DNA from: Maratus speciosus
Taxonomy: Eukaryota > Arthropoda > Arachnida > Araneae > Salticidae
Assembly (NCBI GenBank): GCA_963932465.1
Contig: OZ010792.1
Coordinates: forward strand, 187,397,377-187,461,376
Length of the DNA stretch: 64,000 nucleotides
Direction: 5' to 3'
Each line of letters starts with the position of its first letter. The first letter of the stretch is position 1. Below the pieces are notes generated by a model, which was given only the letters and a program-made list of their open reading frames with translations, was not told the DNA's origin and searched no databases. Positions 11,751 through 23,984 of the stretch are shown piece after piece. The position numbers and the translations under genes were made by a program.

Positions 11751-12496
11751 ATAGAGAGATTTTTAATGTTTAAAATATTTCATTGTTGCAATTTCACCAC
11801 CAGTTCTTATACTTTAGCAGATTTAATTTGGTGCATAATTAATTCCATTATTGTTGTAATTCATATAGAGTTGTATCCATAAAAAATATTTGGTAATTCA
11901 TCATCTGCACCAGGCTAATGGAAAAATGTCTTAAAATTATAATTAAGTTGAAATAGCAAAATGTTGTACTGCCATCAGAAACACATCTCTGTACGTAATT
12001 TTTACAATTCTGTCATATCAGAAAGAGAGCAAAAAAATCGATCTTTACATACATTAATCAAGTTAAATAAAGAGTTTGAAAATATCAAACAGTTTATTAT
12101 GTATGAGACACTTATTTAAATTCTACTATATTAGTTTTGCTTTCTGGGGTTTATTTTCTAGAATAATTTTTTTATTAGTTGTTTAGGTTTAATTAAAGAT
12201 TTTCTCTCTTTTATCTCTTTTATAGATATTTTTTAAGATTCTGTCTCATCTGTTAATTTTTTTTTTTAATTTCCTCTTTAAAGGTTGTATGGCGGAAGCT
12301 TGAAGATGGTCCAGCATGACATTTTTTTTTAAAAGTGTTTTTGTTTAACTCAGACTGATATAAATCTTGTTGCTATTGAATAAACTGCATTTTCTTGCTT
12401 TGATATTGTATCAAGGTATGTACAGCTGAGATATTCTATAGAAAACATTAACACATAATAACCGTAGATTTAAAAAGAGTATTCTTATAATTAAGA
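11751..12496. other. AT-rich DNA, nothing recognised
   Basis: No gene or repeat boundary recognised between the two family-2 copies. Confidence 0.45.
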
Positions 12497-13625
12497 CTAG
12501 GGGGATCTGCTCCCTATGAGCTACGCTCACCAACCAACCCCCATTCAGACACCACAGGCTCTAAAAACACACAATTTTGCTGTGTTTTTAAAAGATTGCA
12601 TTAGAAGACTTATAATTAAACAACCAGTGGTGATCTTCTGTTATCGGTTGCCATTAATTTATTTCCCTTTGACTGAAAGATTTTTTTGGTTCTTAAGGCC
12701 AAATCAACTGCTGTTGTGGTGATTGATTAAATAAGATTCATTAAATATTTAAAAATCAGCTTGTATAAAATGGCTAAGTAAACATGTCGCTGCTTCCCAA
12801 ATTTTTATACTATGATAAAATTGTTTTAAGTAAGACATTTTAAATGTATCGTTTTAAATGTGACATAATTTGCACCAAAGTTTTCTTTCTCTTTTTAATA
12901 TTTAAGTATAAATATATTTTTTAATTGAAAATAAGTATTTGTGCTGTTTTAACAACAAATTTAGCAACAGATAAAAAACATGGCATTTTCAAAATATGAA
13001 ATGAATCTCTTGTGTAAATATATTTTTAAATCGAGACTGTTTGCCAATATTATTATTTGGGCTTTTTAAATATGACATAATTTTCCCCATTTAATGCTTT
13101 TAACATATAATAATTTAATTATTTTTAAATTTTCTTTCTCTTTTTATTATACATGTGTAAATACATTTTTTAAATTGAAATGAAATATTACTTGAGCTGT
13201 TTTAAAATTTGGCAACAATAGGTAAAAAAAATGTCCTTTTTGAAATATGTAATAAATCTTTATTAAAATAATGAAAATTAAAAAAAAAAAAAATAAATAA
13301 AAAAAATGATTGTGCACTACATACCACAAACTTGTCAAATATGTGCCTGGAAAAGATGGTTATAATGAATGCATAGTTCGAGATTCTATAAAACTTTTTT
13401 AACAGAACCATTTTGACCAACTTCAACATTAAACAGTTCTTAAAACAATTCTGTGATTTTAAAAACTGTCTGCTTCAGCATGTGTATCAAACATTTTTCG
13501 ATAAAACTACCAATTTTCATATTTTTATATGCGGTAGTTTTATTTTAACGTATGCCAATAATGACCTTGCAGTCGCAAAAGTTCATTTACAACAGCAGTT
13601 ACTGTTTTTTAGAGTAGAGAGAAAA
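12497..13625 (-). mobile_element. Helitron-like element, family 2, copy 2
   Basis: Same organisation as the copy at 10405. The minus-strand terminus is a hairpin GGGA-GCAGA-TCCC followed by CTAG and T. The CATTCAGACACCACAG block and the distal AATTTTCATATTTTTATATG block are both present. The copies have diverged by many substitutions and indels. The short frames within it (12516-12722, 13413-13640 and the minus frames) show no known domain and look incidental. Confidence 0.5.
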
Positions 13626-14265
13626 GAGGACCATGAATGATATTTTAATGCAGTGTCTTTTTTCATCTTATTCAAAGGGTGCTGTTATGTGTCTTACTTA
13701 TAAGTATTTATCCTATGGGTTTAAAATTATTTAGAGTAATTATTTTTATAATAAAGTTCAATAATGCATATGAATATTTTATATATATATATATATATAA
13801 TTATTATTCCATCTATATATATAAATATGTTATTCCATGTTATTTATGATAAGCATTATTGAACAAAATGTATCACATTATTTATACATTCAGTGAAGGG
13901 AAAACATACCTGTCTCAGTTACTAAAATATTATACATTTTCTTCTGTACAATATTATACTTTTTTATGTATTTAAATATTTTTTATTAGAATAAGATATG
14001 CTTTACCATGGTTCATATTGTTTTGATAATTTCTCATAATTTTGATATGACATTATGAAGTATTAAGATTCAGAGTTTCTGTTTAAATTTATACACTGAG
14101 CAAAAACAAATTTTCCATAATGCCTGTATGCATATAAATTATCCTTATGTATGAAACATAATTGATATGATACTAATAAATTGACAGGCTGTAATAAATA
14201 ACTGATATGGAAATTATAGTAATATTTAACATAACTCTCTTGACTTAAAAAAAAAAAAAAAGATA
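13626..14265. other. AT-rich DNA with (TA)n at ~13783-13799
   Basis: Nothing else recognised. It ends in a poly-A run and the TA target of the next MITE. Confidence 0.5.
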
Positions 14266-14891
14266 CAGTAGAACCTCGATTATCTGAAGTAAGTGGGACC
14301 GACCTTATTTCAGATAATCGAGAATGCTTCAATTTTAAGATTAAGGAAAAATATATGTGCTATTTCTTATTATGGTAACAAGTGCTTAATAAAAATAAAG
14401 CAATAGAAATAAGAATAAATTGCCCTAATTTTAATTTTGAAATTAAGTATTTGAAACAAGGATTTGAAACAATGTTTTGTTTGTCGCAGTTTCGATTGCT
14501 TTTGCTTTGAAGCTCCAATTTTAATATTTTACACCACTATCACAGCCTTTCTGCTGCTCCAGCCATGCCAAACATTTTGCAAAATATTCAAAAGCTTCAG
14601 AATTGCTAATTTGTTTATTTTGTTCGTTCCATTCCACAGCTTACAGGAGCTCAAGTTAATTTTAAAGTAATTCTAAGAAATGGGATTGAAAATATTTACA
14701 TGTACTCGTGGTTCGGAAAGGACCGCTTGCACACAAGGAATATGATAGTTTAAAAAAAAAAAAAAAAAAAGCTTTCAAAATTGATTTTGCACACAAGGAA
14801 TGTGATAGTAAAAAAAAAGAAGCTTTAAAAATGGATTTTGGTTAACCGAGAGTTTCATTTAAAAGAATTTCAGATAAAAGAGGTTCTACTG
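14266..14891. mobile_element. pogo/Tigger-type MITE, copy 2 (complete, 626 bp)
   Basis: The terminal inverted repeats CAGTAGAACCTCGATTATCT and (reverse complement of the right end) CAGTAGAACCTCTTTTATCT are each flanked by TA, the target of pogo elements. Sub-terminal inverted pieces are present too (CAGATAATCGAGAATGCTT on the left; GGTTAACCGAGAGTTTC on the right). It matches the copy at 2290-3960. The 68-codon frame 14464-14670 (MKQCFVCRSFDCFCFE...) aligns with the reverse-strand frame of the other copy. It has no known domain, so it is probably not a gene. Confidence 0.85.
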
Positions 14892-15993
14892 TATTTATAA
14901 TGCATGTTTGTTTCAAGCAGTAATTGTTATTGTACTGTGCTTTAAAGTTTATATATTAATGAGACTGTCTGTTATAAAATAATATACATAGTCTGAACTT
15001 AAGACTGGGGAAACTTTGTATGTGTAAAGTAAATAATACTATAAATAAACAGAAACAAATGTGGCAAGAATTTGTTTACAGAATGATTTTTATGATGTTG
15101 CCATATTTATCTGCTTATTTTATTTATAGTATCCTTCCTATGTATAATTTTTAATCAGGTTTCATTTTAGTTTATTGAAGCATTATAACAATGTGTATTT
15201 GAAAATTTCTTTTTGCAATATAAAATTTCAAATTTAAATCCAGTGTTTTTATAGGTTGTTGGGATTAGTATAATTTTCTTTTTCATATCGTTCAATCTAT
15301 AGAACATATAATAAGCATGTTACATCAGCCCAAACTCTATGACAAATTATCAGATATTCACCTGCTTCACTAGTCACATTTTCCAAATCTGGGGTTAGAG
15401 GTTCCATTGCCTTTGGCACAATACAGCCAGGTGGGCTACGTAGACCCTGGTTTCCAATCAAATAAGCCTTGAATTATTGAGATCTTTTTTTAACGAAAAT
15501 CTTTCCAAACAAACCTAGAGTTGGGGCCCACTGCCTCTAGTGTACGCAATTCATTATTTTTCAACTTATAAAATTGTAACTTTTTATATCAAAAGCATGT
15601 GAGGATTAACCCAGATTAAATTAAAAGTTTTAGCACCATTGGTCACATTGCTATAGGAACTGATTTGGCATTCTTCCAACTTTGATTTAATCACAGGAGT
15701 AGCAAAATTCACAAGAAAGTGGTTATTTCCATTTCAGTAAAAATTCCATCCTATTACTTTCCTTAATGGAAGTAATTTTATAATGTTTCCCTCACTTCTC
15801 CACATTTACAGGTATAGAGATAATATTTTAGGTTAGTGTCAAAAACATGTCATATTTTATTGGTAAACTAATGAAAAGTGTCAAAGCTCATAAAAGTGAG
15901 CAATATATAATAAAAAATGCTACAATGCTTTTAGTTGTACATAAAATATGCTCTAAAAGTGTATTAAAAAGGTTAAAGAGAGGTGCACATATC
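14892..15993. other. AT-rich DNA; a GC-richer patch at 15370-15550 is unexplained
   Basis: The patch 15370-15550 (CAGCCAGGTGGGCTACGTAG and surroundings) stands out in composition and may be an old TE or exon relic. No frame longer than ~25 codons supports a product. The rest shows nothing. Confidence 0.35.
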
Positions 15994-16327
15994 CAGGGGC
16001 CCCGCTAAAAGGGAATGCCCCCCCACCCCCCACCCAAAAAAAAAAAAAAAAAAAAAAAAACCGTGAATGCTGTTACACTTGGCAAATTTGTTTAAAACTT
16101 TAATAAAAACTACAATATACTTTCTATTTCTGATAGACTTCGCAAAAGTTACAAATCTAATTGGGAATATTATTAAACTTTTTACAAATAAGAACTATAT
16201 TACATTTTCTAATTATAGTAACTTGGTAAAATTATGAAACTAGTTGACAAATACTGAAATTTAACTTGGCAATTTAAGGTGTCCCCCCCCCCCCCCCTAT
16301 CATGAAAAAGCCTTAGCGATGGCCCTG
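15994..16327. mobile_element. hAT-like MITE, 334 bp
   Basis: The left end CAGGGGCCCCGCTAAAAGGG and the right end (reverse complement) CAGGGCCATCGCTAAGGC form imperfect inverted repeats. The flanking octamers CACATATC and CGCTTATC agree at 6 of 8 positions, consistent with an old hAT 8-bp target duplication. Inside are a C-rich/poly-A tract (16020-16060) and a 14-15-bp C run (16283-16297). It has no coding capacity. Confidence 0.75.
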
Positions 16328-17251
16328 CGCTTATCTTATTTGGTGATTAATTTCTCCCAATTTTGATTGGTTGTTAAATTTAAAACCTGTTAATTGGTGT
16401 TTTGAAATGTAAATTAGAATTTTTAAACCTACCTTTATAGTATAAATAGTGAATTGAAATGTGATGTGGTGAATTGAATTTTAATTTTGTGAAGGTTAGT
16501 TTAATCATGACTTACTAATGTTGGAGTTTTTATCGTTTTTTTTTTTTTTTTCATAGTAGTTTATCATTAGTGATGAAAGTTTTGTAAATGATACTACATG
16601 TTTGTAAAAACTTGTGTAATGTTTTGTTCTTTATTATCAACTGCATCATGGCTTCAAGTCTTAAATAAACTTAGCCTGTTTTACGACATCCTACTGTCTT
16701 CTTTATCTGGTCTTATTTAATTTATTACTTGTTGGTTTATTTTTTCAAGGGACATTAATAGATGCTTATTGGGATTCTGGAACATATATGATTTTATGCA
16801 CTTATTGCTTTTAATAAATATCATGCTTAAATTTTATAAATAAAGTCAATTAGAATTGGAACTATCCTTAATTGCTTTGCAGATTCTAATGATAATAAGA
16901 ATTTACTAATCATATGATTCTTTCCAGTCAGGATATAAGAGATCTGTTTAATAAGAAATACATATAAAGGAGAGATTGTTTGTAGTAGGTAATTTTCTCT
17001 TTGTAGTACAGTTTCAAATGCTGTTTTTTAAAAAATTATGTACATCAATTTTGTATTAATTTTTAAATATTTAATATGCACTCACAGAATTGGTGGATAC
17101 ATTATTAAATTCTAATTCCTATTTTTCATTTGAACAATATCAGTAGTCATATACTTTCAGCTGTATGGAGAGGGCTTTCTTGGTGACTTTATTTTTCTTA
17201 TTAACAAGCATATTGATACTGTCCTTTCATGGTATATGGTGACATAATGTA
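16328..17251. other. AT-rich DNA, no recognised gene
   Basis: Several AATAAA-like motifs occur (for example near 16663 and 16813), but with no adjoining ORF a 3' UTR assignment would be guesswork. Nothing else seen. Confidence 0.4.
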
Positions 17252-17586
17252 CAGGGTGTTTCACAAAGGACCCCTAACTTAAAAATCAATAACTCGGAAA
17301 CGGTGATAGATAGAAACATGAAATCAGTGGAATGTTTAATAAAAAAATCGTAAGAATATTATACATAAATCTCAAAATTTAGTTCAAAATAACACCGATA
17401 GATGGCGCTGAGAGCATTAAGAATCCATGGGCGTGTTCAAGATGAACACGCGCCGCGCGCGCGAGCTCAGGAGGCAGGAACATAGAGTGGGTCTTTATCG
17501 TAGATGGAATAAATGTTCAGTACGTTCAGGAAAGGATCTTGGATTTGATTAATTATTGTGCTAATTATAATCTGTTGCAAATGAAA

Positions 17587-17662
17587 GGTGAGCTAGATAG
17601 CTGAATGGACAGAGCATTGAACTCGAGACTAGGGGTTATGGGTTCGAATCCTCTGCACCCCA
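17587..17662 (+). pseudogene. tRNA-derived segment in the left foldback arm
   Basis: An A-box-like TAGCTGAATGG and a perfect B-box GGTTCGAATCC are spaced as in a tRNA gene, and an anticodon-like loop CTCGAGA lies between. The acceptor pairing is poor (about four pairs), so this is a tRNA-derived relic or SINE head rather than a working tRNA. It lies entirely inside the foldback. Confidence 0.6.
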
Positions 17663-18158
17663 AATTGTGTTTATGATTTTTTCAATTTATAGGTTGCTTT
17701 ATATTTTTCATAATAAATAAGATATTTTTGATAAAGATCAATTTTACAAATCAAATAATACAGAATAATAATAATAAGATCAAATAATACAGAAGCACAT
17801 GTGAGTTTTTATCGAGACTAGGATGCAGATCATATTTTACGGTGTTAAAATCAGCATGGAAAATATTATAAAAATAAAATGTAATAGATGTACATTATTT
17901 TAACTAAAAATATCTGAACACATATTTTCTAGAAGAGATAAAATATATGGCGTTTGTCGTCCAGTTTTGTAGTGAATAAAGTATGATTAGAATGTTTATA
18001 AATTAAAAAAAAAATATGATCTGCATCCTAGTCTCGATAAAACTCACATGTGCTGCTGTATTATTAACATAAAAATTTATCTTTATCAAAAATATCTTAT
18101 TTATTATGAAAAATATAAAGCAACCAATAAATTGAAAAAAAATCATAAACACAATTTT

Positions 18159-18233
18159 GGGCGCGGAGGATTCGAACCCATAACCCCTAGTCTTGAGTTC
18201 AATACTCTGTTCTTTTCAGCTATCTGGTTCACC
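18159..18233 (-). pseudogene. tRNA-derived segment in the right foldback arm
   Basis: Inverted counterpart of 17587-17662. On the minus strand it reads GATAGCTGAAAAGAACAGAG ... GGGTTCGAATCCTCCGCGCC, with the B-box intact, the A-box altered and the loop CTCAAGA. Differences from the left copy show the arms have diverged independently. Confidence 0.6.
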
Positions 18234-18577
18234 TTTCATTTGCAACAGATTATCTTTATAATTAGCACAATAATTAATCAAATCCAAGATCCTTTCCTGA
18301 ACATACTGAACATTTATTCCATCTACTATAAAGACCCACTCCATGTTCCCGTCTCCTGAGCTAGCGCACGCGGCGCACATTCATCTTGAACACGCCCAAG
18401 GGTTTCTTAATGCTCTCAGCACCATCTATTGGGGCTATTTTGAACTAAATTTTGAGATTTATGTATAAGATTCTTAAGATTTTTTTTATTAAACATATCA
18501 CTGGTTTCATGTTTCTATCTATCACCGCTTCCGAGTAATTGATTTTTAAAGTTAGGGGTCCTTTGTGAAACACCCTG

Positions 18578-19223
18578 TATATCATGTATGGCTTTCATAA
18601 TGTAGAATGTGAAACTTGCATAATTATTTTTTTCACTATCCAGCAGAATATAATACAAAATTGTACAAATGCATGGTGCAGGTTATAAATCTCATTAACA
18701 TGAAAAAAACTAAATTTTGAATTTATTATTATTACAATTTAATTCTTTTATTTCATGTAGGTGATTTTTGAAGGCTTTATTGAATTTGTAACATACTTTT
18801 AAACATTAAATGGTCCTTAAATGCTGTGTTTAAAAACCTCAATATGTATAATATTTAGATTTTGTCTGAATTCAGTTGTATGTATAATAATGCAGTTAAT
18901 GCCTTGGTATATATAGTTTCTTCATAATTTTTTTTATTATTTTAATCTTGAATAAAATATGTATGTATATACATATATAATACACATACACATGTGTCAT
19001 TTATGTTAAAAAAATATTTAATGTTATAAATCCATTTAATTACTGTAAATATCTGTATAGATGCCATGTTTTTCAGAAAATTAAATTTGTTACTTTTTAT
19101 TATTTATAGTTAACTGCTCATTACAACTAAACCCACTCTTTTCCTTGGCACAGTAAACTATAATATACAAAGAATATAAGTTGAAACTGGTGTGAAACAG
19201 TAAAAACTAAAAGATCATCTTAA
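18578..19223. other. AT-rich DNA with a short TATGTA microsatellite
   Basis: A TA/TG-rich microsatellite lies near 18960-18995. No gene-like feature seen. Confidence 0.45.
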
Positions 19224-19817
19224 AACACCATCAAAAAATTTTAAATGTGCCAGGGGTGCAGAATATGTCTGATCCGGTGATCTAGGATCGAGGGAAATTT
19301 CTGCCAACTGGAAAAATTCTGCAGAAAAAATATGCAATTGATTTCGATTTTTAACAATGAATTGCATAATTCTCTGAGATAGAAAAATTTTCTCTACAAA
19401 TAAAAAGATCCTTATGGTAATCTTCACAAAATCGAACTCAAGATAATATGTACCGTATGTACTTGCGCGTAAGTTGAGAAAATTTTGAAAAAAAAAAAAA
19501 ATTCTATTCTATGGTAATACAGAATTTATATAAGCCTATAGCATATCATAAAATTTTGGGGAAATTTTCGTATGGATCCAGGGAAGTGTTCGGTGTGAAA
19601 ACATTTTCTGCATCCCTGAAATGTGCTAGGCCTTTCAAAAGATCTTGGTCTTTCTTCATCAAGCACAAGATGATGTGCTTCTGCTATGAAAGCAGGAGCA
19701 AAACTCATGCTGTCTTGCTTGTGCTTTCATAGTAGAAGCACATCTTCTTTGCACCTGATGAAGAAAGACTAAGATCTTTCAAAAGGCCTAGTACATTTAA
19801 AATTTTTGATGGTGTTT
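19224..19817. repeat. Palindromic foldback (~100-bp arms) split by a hAT MITE
   Basis: The outer arm starts AACACCATCAAAAAATTTTA on the left and ends TAAAATTTTTGATGGTGTTT on the right. The inner arm pieces are CTAGGCCTTTCAAAAGATCT (from 19629) and its mirror AGATCTTTCAAAAGGCCTAG (to 19792). The left arm is broken between AAATGTGC and CTAGG by the MITE at 19251-19618. Frames across it are palindrome artefacts. Confidence 0.8.
19251..19618. mobile_element. hAT-like MITE with perfect 8-bp target duplication
   Basis: The ends are CAGGGGTGCAGAATATGTCT and, read inward from the right, CAGGGATGCAGAAAATGTTT. Both flanks carry AAATGTGC (19243-19250 and 19619-19626), a perfect 8-bp duplication as expected for hAT. 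It is 368 bp with no coding capacity. It sits in the left arm of a foldback and is younger than it. Confidence 0.9.
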
Positions 19818-20030
19818 GAGTTCTTATAATATACAGTTTTAAAAAAACAGTGAAACTTCCATTTAATAAAGTCCCATCATTACACTTAAACACTTCAAGA
19901 CAATTAATTAAATAGAAATAAACTTAAATTCATGAAATATGTAGAATAAAATATGCATGTATAAAATGAAAAATACACATAAAATGGAAATATTGGAAAA
20001 ATGCATTTTAATTTGGGCAGTAACTTTTTT

Positions 20031-20990
20031 TTATGCAATGCAGACATATGAGAAAAGTTTAATTAGACTAATATCTAAGAAACCACTTAATAAAGAGAGG
20101 TAAACAAAAACTGAACTGCAGTGTACTGTAAAGCACTGTTTCTCTATACCTGCTGTCAAAGAAGTGGTTAAAGCACAATATTTTGTGTATGCAGGATGAT
20201 TGTCTCTTAACAATGCAATTTTGCAACGTTGTTTTTGCAGTTGATTATCCCATTTTAATTACCACTTTTCAAAAATGTCCAAAGTCATCTATGATTTCTT
20301 ATTGAAATCATAGTCTACCTCTAAATATTTTGTACCTTTTGAAGCATCTGGGGTTTTTACTTTTCCTGATCACAAGTGGTTTAATTTTTTCATCGCGAGT
20401 CATGTTCACACATAACAAAACAGTTATCCTATCTTTGCCCTGAAGCACTTGTCATTGAAAGTTAAAGTTTTATTGTGTAAACATTTAAAAAATAGTCCCA
20501 TTAAATATGTCTTTTGCAAGATATTCTTCCAAAAGTTTTGAAGATTCTTTTTTCCATTTTGCACACACCTCTCCTGAAACATCTGTGCGTTCTCCTGATA
20601 TGGTTTTATATGTAATGTCATGTCTCTTTTTAATCCAACCACCCAATACTAGCTTTAAAATTTGAATGTCCCAATTCTTTAGAAAAATCCAAGGCTTTTT
20701 GTTGGATCATTAGGTCGCAGCCTGGCAGATATTTATTCCTAATCATCGTTAAACATTTTAAATCAGTGTTATTGATGTCTTCATACATACAAGTCTGCTT
20801 AAGTCTTTTCCTATCCACATTCTTACTAATTGCTTGTTCTGTGATTTCACAACGATTTTTTAAAAATTGGTGAGACACAGCTTGCTGCTATAGTGCACTT
20901 AATAGCTACATCTTTCTTTTTCATTCCTTTATCATCATCATCTAAAAGGGACACTTTCTTTTTTACCATTTTAAATGAATTAAAGTACAC
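20031..20990 (-). pseudogene. Tigger/pogo-family transposase, decayed
   Basis: Minus-strand frames appear in family order. First is a basic N-terminus MVKKKVSLLDDDDKGMKKKD (about 20970-20910). The CENP-B-type DNA-binding block follows, containing IQQKALDFSKELGHSNFKAS and a GWLD end (20878-20630). The core block has LMGLFFKCLHNKTLTFNDKC (about 20510-20435), then TVLLCVNMTRDEKIKPLVIR and SKNPRCFKRYK (about 20420-20330). Last is a LLRDNHPAY block (about 20215-20190) corresponding to the second-Asp region (usually a DN-PAH-type motif). At least three frameshifts separate the blocks. Transposases of this family cut at TA. It is diverged from the 1143-2235 pseudogene. No matching TIRs were found; a repeated motif CGTAAGTTGA near 19471 and 22966 is direct rather than inverted. 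Confidence 0.75.
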
Positions 20991-21221
20991 AACAGAGGCA
21001 ATAAACGCGTGTAAAGTAGAACTATAATAATAAACAATAGACTCACACCTTCCACAACAGGATCTCAACTGTGGAATATATAAACCCTTTGTGTAAATTA
21101 CTTCTCCCAGAATTTGGAAACTTCCATTTTTGATTGCAGTGGGGGAAGGTAAGAATGTCTTACTCTAATTTGTATTTTTTCTTCGATGCATCTGGCGTCA
21201 CTGCATCTTTTTGACCATTGA

Positions 21222-22747
21222 CAGACCTGCCAACTGCTACAAAAAAATCGTAGTTGCTATGAAAATCTGTTTCAAACTATGATTTTTTGAAAAAACACAA
21301 ATGCATTTTTTTAACAGTTGCAATTTTTAGTCTGCGTAACATATTTTTCAGGAGTGAATCTCTTCTGAAATTTCTTAGATTTTAAAGCCGAAAGTTTTAA
21401 AAAAATTGGTCAATAGTCTGAAAATTTGGAATTAAAAAAAGGCTGAAGGCAAGAAAAAAAATCCAGGCTGCAAATCAAACGTCTTAACATAAAACCCTCT
21501 TAATGGATATTAACCACTAGTGGATCGTGCCTCTGTAAATATTTATACAGAAATTCCCTTCCTTAGAAAAAAGGATGCCATTTTAAGAGTTTCTTGACGG
21601 GCACGGTTTGAAATATTGTGCAGAATCACACAATTTGCACACAGAAAAGGAAGGTTCTGCATAATGAAAAATGCTGTGCAGAATTTCTCCCTACAAATTC
21701 TTCTGTGAATATATTTTAAAATTTCTTGGAAGTCTGCGAAGTTTTTCTTTTATGGAATTTCACTAAATCATTTCGTGAATAGGTCCAGAAAAAAAATTAA
21801 GAATTTCTTCAAACGATCCTGGAAAAATATCGGGCATTTCATCAAAGATCAATTGTTCGCTGAATAAAATCACTAATTTCATTAAGAGTTCAGATAGAAA
21901 TTGCAAATTTCGTCAAGATTGTGCAAAAAATCATGAATATTGATAAACTACCGAGGGAAAAATATTGCAAATTTCGCCAAAAAGTCGCGGAAACGAGTAG
22001 TGAATTTTGTTAATTGGTCATAAAAAGATATTGAAAGTTTTACCAGTCGATCGCGCAAAACTATTGCGAAATTTACCAATCTGTCATGATAAACAATCGC
22101 AAATTTCGACAAATTACTGCATAAAAAAAAAAAAAAGTGTTTTGTCAAAAGATCGCAGTAAAAACGTGAATTTCGACAAAATATCGTGGAAATAAAACAA
22201 AAATTTCATGGAAAGATTAGTCAGAAGACAAGAATTTCATCAAAAGATCAGTAAGAAAACGCAAATTCCATCAAAAGATCGAAAACACTAATTTTGCCAA
22301 AGGATCGCTGTAAAAAATGCAAATTTCGTCAAAAGTTCGAGGTAAAAAGTACAGATTTCAACAAAGAATTGTGATTGGCAAACATGAATTACGCTTGTGG
22401 AAAAGAAATGTGAATGTCAGGAAATGACCGTGGAAAAAAAAAAATAGCAAATTTCGTCAAAATTTTCTGCACTGAGCTAAAAAATTGGAACCGGGCAACC
22501 TTTTACAAACAAACAAACAAACAAAAAAAAAAACGCTGCAAAACGAGAAGAAGCTCTACAAATTATATAATAATTTTCAGAGGAAAAAGTTGACTATATT
22601 GAGTTGAAAGACTGAAACCTTATTCCTTTTATGAATGTCAAAAAATGGCTGCGAAACAAACAAAAAAAAAAAACTGCCAACCTTCAGATTAATTTGAATT
22701 TTGTGTGCTACAATTTTTCATTTTCAAAGGTCATTGAATCAGGTCTG
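21222..22747. mobile_element. Minisatellite-bearing hAT-like element (shell A)
   Basis: The element starts CAGACCTGCCAACTG and ends CAGGTCTG, a short inverted end CAGACCTG. The flanks CCATTGA (21215-21221) and TCATTGA (22748-22754) form a 7-bp target duplication with one mismatch. About half of the element is the ~30-bp minisatellite at 21740-22470. It shows no transposase and would be non-autonomous. The short TIR makes this the least certain of the three shells. Confidence 0.6.
21740..22470 (+). repeat. ~30-bp minisatellite, array in shell A
   Basis: Degenerate tandem units of the form GCAAATTTCGTCAAAAGATC followed by a G/A-rich spacer (GCGGAAAAA-type). Around 20-24 units can be followed by the recurring AAATTTCGxCAAA core (for example near 21970, 22100, 22178, 22319 and 22450). 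Small reading frames through it (21948-22148 minus, 22007-22195 plus) are repeat artefacts. Confidence 0.8.
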
Positions 22748-22754
22748 TCATTGA

Positions 22755-23984
22755 ATATAAAAAAAGGATTTTGACTTCCCCACTGTCAGTGTGAGAGAGT
22801 GACGATAGCAAGTGTTTTTCTTAGTGTGAAAAAATCGTTTTATTTGGCACCAAGATGCATGGAAATGATTACATAAAGAAATAATTTCATTTTCATACAA
22901 TCCGCTGAAATAAATTTATATATCCATTGTAACAGCACCCTCTCTGCTTAAATGCTGTACTAGCACGTAAGTTGAATAAATTTTGTTATGTGGAGTATAT
23001 TTTCCATAGTATTTAGATTAATTTACATGTTAAAGGAAAGTTCCACTGTGTGTGTGTGTGTTTGTGTGTGTATATATATATAGGATTTTTAAAAAAGAAA
23101 TTTCTTAACATAATGTTTTAAACAAATAAATAAATGTTTTAAACAAATTGTATCTTTAGCCGAGTGATATATATATATATATATATAATTATTCAATTTG
23201 CCTCATTTGTATATTTTTCAAATATTTCAACTTTTAAACAACTTTTTAAAAATTATAGTTTAATGTATGATTTATAGTGTGGAAGAATTTTTTTCCCTCT
23301 TTTCTTTTGAAGATTGTTCTCACATTTACTTATGATATTTAGAAAAGTATATTCTACAAAGAATTTCATATGAATTTTTATATTTTTGTTACTTGTTTTA
23401 CTTTGCCCATGTTTTAGATTGATATTGTGTAAATATGCTTTCTATATATTGATATATATTAAGGAATTTACCTTTGTTAAATAATCTTCCATCCGTCCAT
23501 TTCTGTTGTATTGTGTTTTAAGGTAAATACTTTTTTTATGGTATTTTTTGAAAACTTTTTAATGCTATCTATATAAAATGAATTCAGTATTGATTTGTTA
23601 AAAATCTGCAATTGTTATATCATTTAATAAACTGGTTTTAAGACTAATTTGTAGTTTTTCTGTTATAAAGTTGCTGAGATGCAGAGTAATAGGATTTTCA
23701 TAACACATGTTCATTTTATTAAAGTTCTATTTTCACTTATTGCTTCTTTTAAAAATGAGGAGCATAATACTGATAATAAGGCTGTTATTTGAATTTAAAA
23801 AAAAAAATTATTTCATATAATTTTGAGAGACTTTCTACACACAGAATTCATGATTTGTTAGTATATTTTATTGATACAATACTGCTGCATAAGAAATATT
23901 TTTATTTGCTAGCATAATTTTATCCATTTTATTCTGTGTTTTACTTGTTGAAACTTTCAAATGTAAAAAACATAAGAGCATTTC
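22755..23984. other. AT-rich DNA with (TG)n and (TA)n microsatellites
   Basis: Microsatellites lie at about 23047-23082 and 23168-23187. No coding region recognised. Confidence 0.45.

Larger units (their letters stand above)
17252..18577. mobile_element. Large palindromic foldback element, mariner-type ends
   Basis: The ends CAGGGTGTTTCACAAAGGAC and its mirror GTCCTTTGTGAAACACCCTG sit on TA dinucleotides, as for Tc1/mariner elements. The inverted arms are exceptionally long, about 17252-17841 and 18016-18577, with a ~175-bp spacer. Each arm contains a tRNA-like segment and an AGATGGCGCTG-type motif (left arm 17400-17410; degenerate in the right). The minor frame at 18048-18359 follows the arm sequence and shows no domain. 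It is probably non-autonomous. Confidence 0.88.

Noticed and set aside
19471..22990. CGTAAGTTGA motifs as terminal inverted repeats of the Tigger pseudogene at 20 kb
   Set aside because: The two motifs are in direct, not inverted, orientation and lack TA-flanked pogo-type ends.
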